Source: Sphingomonadales bacterium
GTDB lineage: Bacteria > Pseudomonadota > Alphaproteobacteria > Sphingomonadales > Sphingomonadaceae
Length of the DNA: 27,136 bases
Assembly: GCA_018971065.1 (NCBI GenBank)
Contig: JAGWVC010000052.1
Coordinates: 1 to 27,136, forward strand
Direction of reading: 5' to 3'
The translations under genes and the position numbers were made by a program. A model generated the notes under the pieces. It searched no databases and was not told the DNA's origin. It saw only the letters and a list, made by a program, of their open reading frames with translations. This document shows, piece after piece, positions 23,785 through 27,136 of the stretch. Positions within the stretch are counted from its first letter, which is position 1. Each line of letters starts with the position of its first letter.

Positions 23785-24012
23785 ATGAACATCCCGCTCA
23801 AGATCACCAGGGTCGGCAACTCCGCCGGGGTCATCCTGCCCAAGGAACTCCTTGCGCACCTTAATGCACAGGTGGGCGAAACCTTGTCGGTCGTGCTAAC
23901 CCCGCGCGGGATCGAGCTTTCGGCGGCTGAGCCGGATTTCGACGCGCAAATGGCGGCGGCGCGCGAAGTCATGGCGCGACGCAAGCAGGCATTGCGCGAA
24001 CTGGCGAAGTAG
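23785..24012 (+). CDS. AbrB/MazE-family antitoxin
   Basis: A 75-residue protein. The swapped-hairpin beta fold of AbrB/MazE proteins is recognisable in KITRVGNSAGVILPKELLAHLNAQVGETLSVVL (6-38). The C-terminal tail (DFDAQMAAAREVMARRKQALREL, about 51-73) is helical and charged, as in antitoxins that wrap their toxin. It should bind DNA at the -10 palindrome and repress the pair. It precedes doc by one base (TAG-C-ATG), so the two are translated together. Confidence 0.88.
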   Translation: MNIPLKITRVGNSAGVILPKELLAHLNAQVGETLSVVLTPRGIELSAAEPDFDAQMAAAREVMARRKQALRELAK

Positions 24013-24013
24013 C

Positions 24014-24400
24014 ATGGCGCAGAATTGGACGTGGGTGCTGCCGCAGGTTGCAGAGGCAGCACACGCCGAGCAATTGACCGAGCATGGTGGCGGCGACGGA
24101 GTCCGCGATTCGGGGCTGCTGGTTAGTGCCCTGGCCAGGCCACAGAATCTGGCAGTTTACGGTGAGCCGGATGCGGCGGCGCTGGCCGCAGCCTATGCCT
24201 TCGGAATCGCGCGCAATCATCCGTTCGTGGATGGCAACAAGCGGACGGCAGCGGTGGTTTCGGAAACGTTCCTGATGCTGAATGGCTTGACGCTTGCTGC
24301 CAGTGATGCCGAAGTGGTGGTGGCATTCGTGGCCCTGGCCGCCGGCGAACTGACCGAGGACGAACTCGCCGACTGGTTTCGCACGCGCATCGTCTCCTGA
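24014..24400 (+). CDS. doc: Doc-type toxin, Fic/Doc fold
   Basis: A 128-residue protein starting MAQNWTWVLPQVAEAAHAEQL. The Fic motif is HPFVDGNKRTA (69-79). Lysine replaces the second glycine of true Fic proteins (GNGR), the signature of Doc, which phosphorylates EF-Tu rather than AMPylating. HGGGDGVRDSGLLVSALARPQ (24-44) is the family N-terminal region. The length is as in phage P1 Doc. Residues appear intact, so it is probably active when its AbrB-like partner is lost. Position between core genes suggests an acquired module. Confidence 0.93.
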   Translation: MAQNWTWVLPQVAEAAHAEQLTEHGGGDGVRDSGLLVSALARPQNLAVYGEPDAAALAAAYAFGIARNHPFVDGNKRTAAVVSETFLMLNGLTLAASDAEVVVAFVALAAGELTEDELADWFRTRIVS

Positions 24401-24450
24401 CGCCCGCAACCTTCATCGCCCGCGCTGGCCCGCCCCCCGCCGCAGCGGGA

Positions 24451-25845
24451 TCACTTCTTGCCGAACGGGTTCTTCGCGCTGCGCAGGCTCAGGCGGATCG
24501 GCACGGCGTCGAAGCCGCATTCCTTGCGCAGGCTGTTGACCAGATAGCGCTGGTAACTGGCCGGCAAGTCATCCAACCGGGTGCCGAAGATGACGAAGCC
24601 CGGCGGGCGCGTCTTGGCCTGGGTGATATAGCGCATCTTGATGCGCTTGCCGCCCGGCGCCGGCGGCGGGTTGGCTTCCAGCGCGGCTTCGAACCAGCGG
24701 TTCAGCAGCCCGGTGGGGACGCGGCTGGACCAGGTATCGCGAATGTCGAACGCGGTGGACAGCAGTGTGTCCAGCCCGCGATCGGTGCGCGCGCTGACGG
24801 TAAGGACCGGCACGCCCTTCACCTGGCTGAGGCCGTCTTCCAGCGCCTTCTTGATGCCGTTGAACAGCGCTGACGGCCCTTCCGCCACGTCCCACTTGTT
24901 GATCGCGATGATCAGCGCGCGACCTTCTTCCAGCACCAGGCTGGCGATCTTCAGGTCCTGGTGTTCCAGCCCGCGCGTGGCGTCCAGCAGCAGGACCACG
25001 ACTTCGGCGAAATCGACCGCATGGCGCGCATCGGCAACCGCCAGCTTTTCCAGCTTGTCGACCACCAGCGCCTTCTTGCGCATCCCGGCGGTATCGATCA
25101 GCCGCACCGGGCGTTCGCGGCCGGTCTTGGGGTCCTTCCACGACCAGTCGACGGCGATCGAATCGCGGGTAATGCCCGCCTCCGGCCCGGTCAGCAGGCG
25201 GTCCTCGCCCAGCAGCGCGTTGATGAGGGTGGACTTGCCCGCGTTCGGCCGGCCGACGATGGCCAGCTTCAGCGGCGAATCGGGGTTGTAGTCGTCCTCG
25301 ACCTCGGGATCGGTGACGGCATAGGCCGGATCGGGCTTTTCGGGCGAATCGCCCTCCAGCAGCGGGCGCAGCGCATCGAACAGGTCGGCCAGGCCCTCGC
25401 CATGCTCGGCCGAGATCGCGATTGGATCGCCAAGGCCCAGGCCGAATGCCTCGAACAGCCCCGAATCGCCGGCGCGACCCTCGGCCTTGTTGGCCAGAAC
25501 GATGATCGGGATCGACTGCTCGCGCAGGTAGCGGGCGATTTCCTCGTCCAGCGGGGTCAGCCCGGCGCGGGCGTCGATGGTAAACAGCGCGACGTCGGCA
25601 CCGACCAGCGCTTCCTCGGTCTGCTTGCGCATCCGGCCGGGGAGAGTGATGTCGTCCTCGTCCTCCCAGCCCGCCGTGTCGACGATGGTGAAGTCGAGCC
25701 CGAGCAGGTGCGCCTCGCCGAAACGGCGATCGCGGGTGACGCCGGGCTGATCGTCCACCAGCGCCAGTTTCTTGCCGACGAGGCGGTTGAACAGCGTCGA
25801 TTTGCCCACATTGGGGCGGCCGATGATGATGACGCGGGGAAGCAT
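24451..25845 (-). CDS. der: GTPase Der (EngA)
   Basis: A 464-residue protein with two GTPase domains, needed for 50S subunit assembly. Domain one has GRPNVGKST (9-17), DTAGW (56-60) and NKAEG (119-123); domain two has GRPNAGKST (198-206), DTAGM (251-255) and NKWDV; a KH-like C-terminal domain starts around residue 370 and ends RLSLRSAKNPFGKK. The length is normal. ATG 25845 gives the conserved start MLPRVIIIGRPN. The 3' end faces doc with 50 bases between; a weak CCCGC/GCGGG hairpin (24436-24449) is there. Confidence 0.97.
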   Translation of the reverse strand: MLPRVIIIGRPNVGKSTLFNRLVGKKLALVDDQPGVTRDRRFGEAHLLGLDFTIVDTAGWEDEDDITLPGRMRKQTEEALVGADVALFTIDARAGLTPLDEEIARYLREQSIPIIVLANKAEGRAGDSGLFEAFGLGLGDPIAISAEHGEGLADLFDALRPLLEGDSPEKPDPAYAVTDPEVEDDYNPDSPLKLAIVGRPNAGKSTLINALLGEDRLLTGPEAGITRDSIAVDWSWKDPKTGRERPVRLIDTAGMRKKALVVDKLEKLAVADARHAVDFAEVVVLLLDATRGLEHQDLKIASLVLEEGRALIIAINKWDVAEGPSALFNGIKKALEDGLSQVKGVPVLTVSARTDRGLDTLLSTAFDIRDTWSSRVPTGLLNRWFEAALEANPPPAPGGKRIKMRYITQAKTRPPGFVIFGTRLDDLPASYQRYLVNSLRKECGFDAVPIRLSLRSAKNPFGKK

Positions 25846-25996
25846 GGTGCATCCGTTGGCCCAGAAGGGCCCAAACGGCAAGTGTTTCCGGGTTTTCAGT
25901 CCGCATCGGTGCGTAGTTAACGGGCATTCGTGGTTTCATCGCTGTTAACCAAAGTGCGCAGTCTGGCCCTAACCCCATGCCGGTATTTCCCTAGTC

Positions 25997-26599
25997 ATGG
26001 AACGACGGCTACTCACTTCTCTGCTGGCGGCGACGCTGGGTCTGGCCGGCCTCGGGATGACCGGGGCCGCGCAGGCCAGCTCGATCGACTACGACAGCAT
26101 CGACGATGCCAACCCGGCGCGGTTGCCCGGCTACCTGCAGTGCGTGCCTTATGCGCGGCAGGTGTCAGGCGTGCAGATCCGGGGCGATGCCTGGACCTGG
26201 TGGGACCAGGCCGCCGGGCAATATGCCCGCGGTGCCACCCCGAAAGTGGGCGCGGTCATGGCGTTCCGCCCGTATGGCCGGATGCAGCTCGGCCACGTCG
26301 CCGCCGTCAGCCGGATCATCGATTCGCGCACGGTGCTGCTGCGCCATGCTAACTGGAGCCCGATCAACGGGCGCCGGGGCCAGGTGGAGGACGACGTGAT
26401 GGCGGTCGATTCCTCACCCAACAACGATTGGAGCGAGGTGCGCGTGTGGTTCGACCCGATCAAGGGGCTGGGCAGTACGCGGTGGCCGCTGGCGGGGTTC
26501 ATCTACAACAGGAAGCCCGGCAAGGCGAACCACGCGTTGCCGCGCGGAGGCTTCGGCAGCGACCCGATCGGCGAGATCATCGCGGCCTATTCGCGCTGA
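25997..26599 (+). CDS. Secreted CHAP-domain amidase/peptidase
   Basis: A 200-residue protein. A signal peptide (MERRLLTSLLAATLGLAGLG, cleavage likely after AAQA at residue 27) sends it to the periplasm or outside. The CHAP domain follows: catalytic Cys49 in YLQCVPYAR, His100 in QLGHVAAV and a possible third residue Asn119 in HANW. CHAP enzymes cleave peptide or amide bonds in peptidoglycan, so cell-wall turnover is the likely role. The domain is short and single, without a recognised wall-binding module. Upstream gap with der (25846-25996) is shared between divergent promoters. Confidence 0.87.
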   Translation: MERRLLTSLLAATLGLAGLGMTGAAQASSIDYDSIDDANPARLPGYLQCVPYARQVSGVQIRGDAWTWWDQAAGQYARGATPKVGAVMAFRPYGRMQLGHVAAVSRIIDSRTVLLRHANWSPINGRRGQVEDDVMAVDSSPNNDWSEVRVWFDPIKGLGSTRWPLAGFIYNRKPGKANHALPRGGFGSDPIGEIIAAYSR

Positions 26600-26624
26600 G
26601 GAATCCGCCGGGTGGCGGTGATGT

Positions 26625-26657
26625 ACGGCCGGTGCGGACGTCCCCCGCGCCGGCCGT
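26625..26657. terminator. Strong hairpin between convergent CHAP and DUF3297 genes
   Basis: ACGGCCGG (26625-26632) pairs with CCGGCCGT (26650-26657); inside, a T-G wobble and GCGG (26634-26637) with CCGC (26645-26648) extend the stem to 13 pairs around a seven-base loop. It lacks a clear T-run on either side, so it may act with Rho or as a 3' end stabiliser for both genes. Confidence 0.6.
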
Positions 26658-26663
26658 GTTGAT

Positions 26664-26981
26664 TCAGGCTTTTGCGACGGGTGCGTCCGCACCAAGGTCC
26701 TCATACCAGGCTTCCACCGCGCCATTCAGCTTCAGCGTAAGCGGCTGGCCCTTGCGATCCATCGTCTTGCCGGCCTGAACGCGCACCCAGCCTTCGGAAA
26801 TGCAGTATTCCTCGACGTTGGTGCGCACCGTGCCCTTGAAGCGGATGCCGATGCCACGGCGCAGTTTTTCTGCGTCGAAATGCGGGCTGCGCGGGTTGAT
26901 CGCAAGATGATCGGGCGGCACGTCTGCCCCCGTAGCATCGGAATGATCAAGGGCGGGGGTGGTTTCGGGTTCGTCAGTCAT
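26664..26981 (-). CDS. DUF3297 family protein
   Basis: A 105-residue protein starting MTDEPETTPALDHSD; ATG 26981 is preferred over an in-frame codon 14 upstream for its family-like start. The core DHLAINPRSPHFDAEKLRRGIGIRF, VRTNVEEYCISEGWVRV, KTMDRKGQPLTLKLNGAVE is the DUF3297 signature, commonest in sphingomonads and some gammaproteobacteria. The N-terminal 30 residues are acidic and probably disordered. No function is known. No signal or membrane segment, so it is cytosolic. Confidence 0.88.
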   Translation of the reverse strand: MTDEPETTPALDHSDATGADVPPDHLAINPRSPHFDAEKLRRGIGIRFKGTVRTNVEEYCISEGWVRVQAGKTMDRKGQPLTLKLNGAVEAWYEDLGADAPVAKA

Positions 26982-27010
26982 GCCCCTCGCGTTTAGGTGC
27001 GAAAGGCCAC

Positions 27011-27039
27011 TTGTCAACGGCAACGCACTGCTCTAGGGG
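27011..27039 (+). promoter_or_regulatory. Predicted promoter of tRNA-Val
   Basis: TTGTCA (27011-27016) and TAGGGG (27034-27039) are separated by 17 bases. Transcription would begin near 27046, about 15 bases before the mature tRNA. The sequence CTAGGGGCC around the -10 is identical to that of the rplU promoter. Confidence 0.6.
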
Positions 27040-27060
27040 CCGCACTCCGCCACTTGGCGC

Positions 27061-27135
27061 GGGCGCGTAGCTCAGTGGTAGAGCACACCCTTCACACGGG
27101 TGGGGTCGCAGGTTCAATCCCTGCCGCGCCCACCA
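27061..27135 (+). tRNA. tRNA-Val (anticodon CAC)
   Basis: The cloverleaf folds fully: acceptor GGGCGCG (27061-27067) with CGCGCCC (27125-27131), D arm GCTC/GAGC, anticodon arm CACCC/GGGTG with loop TTCACAC (anticodon CAC, reading GTG), a five-base variable loop, T arm GCAGG/CCTGC with loop TTCAATC. The discriminator is A and CCA is encoded (27133-27135). Confidence 0.97.
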
Positions 27136-27136
27136 T

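Noticed and set aside
24436..24449. CCCGC/GCGGG hairpin between doc and der as terminator
   Set aside because: A five-base stem without a T-run is too weak to support.
25916..25949. Two GTTAAC sequences 28 bases apart upstream of the CHAP gene as a CtrA site
   Set aside because: The CtrA box needs two TTAA halves about seven bases apart; here the spacing does not fit.

Overview
The window is high-GC chromosomal DNA of an alphaproteobacterium. Protein sequence style points to the Sphingomonadales (Novosphingobium/Sphingomonas-like): a DUF3297 protein, tsaD-gpsA divergent from hemC-hemD-COG4223, and a uvrB promoter carrying the alphaproteobacterial LexA box GTTC-N7-GTTC. Genus is an inference. 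Nothing looks like a plasmid, prophage or insertion sequence. Most of it is dense core genome with small accessory modules between core genes.

Layout. 1-708 is the 3' part of a PF10118 metal-dependent hydrolase gene. 712-2272 (minus) holds a GNAT acetyltransferase gene and the rplU-rpmA ribosomal operon with its promoter and a hairpin terminator. 2381-3605 (plus) has a lipoprotein gene and an unknown gene. 3637-4321 (minus) is moaD-moaE, with an unusual MoaD C-terminus. 4397-5275 (plus) is a luciferase-like oxidoreductase gene.

5263-9443 (minus) is the most notable block: circularly permuted ATP-grasp, alpha-E, transglutaminase-like and Anbu (proteasome-like peptidase) genes in one apparent operon. 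This is the known but poorly understood Anbu/peptide-ligase context. Three tandem copies of a 60-bp palindromic repeat lie between its first two genes. A TauD/TfdA dioxygenase gene upstream is frameshifted (9547-10358), and a CMD-family gene lies divergent to it.

11169-12182 (minus) is a compact toxin-antitoxin locus: a promoter with a palindrome, a 27-residue membrane peptide gene not previously apparent as a long ORF, a RelE/HigB-like toxin that seems to lack about 21 core residues, its HTH antidote, and an orphan HicB-like gene. All genes overlap their neighbours.

12193-14419 is uvrB with an SOS-type promoter. 14518-16885 (plus) is a DUF3617 lipoprotein, alpha/beta hydrolase and luciferase-like oxidoreductase series. 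16880-21138 (minus) is tsaD-gpsA-flippase-COG3743, coupled by overlapping stops and starts; 21183-23709 (plus) is hemC-hemD-COG4223, coupled the same way. 23750-24400 is an AbrB-Doc toxin-antitoxin pair with an apparently leaderless promoter. der, a secreted CHAP protein gene, a DUF3297 gene and tRNA-Val(CAC) finish the window.

No gene-free stretch exceeds 300 bases. The larger gaps (1258-1479, 2122-2380, 25846-25996) hold the hairpins and promoters listed; in 25846-25996 I see only a pair of GTTAAC sequences of unknown meaning. All family assignments come from reading the sequence by eye; no database search was run.
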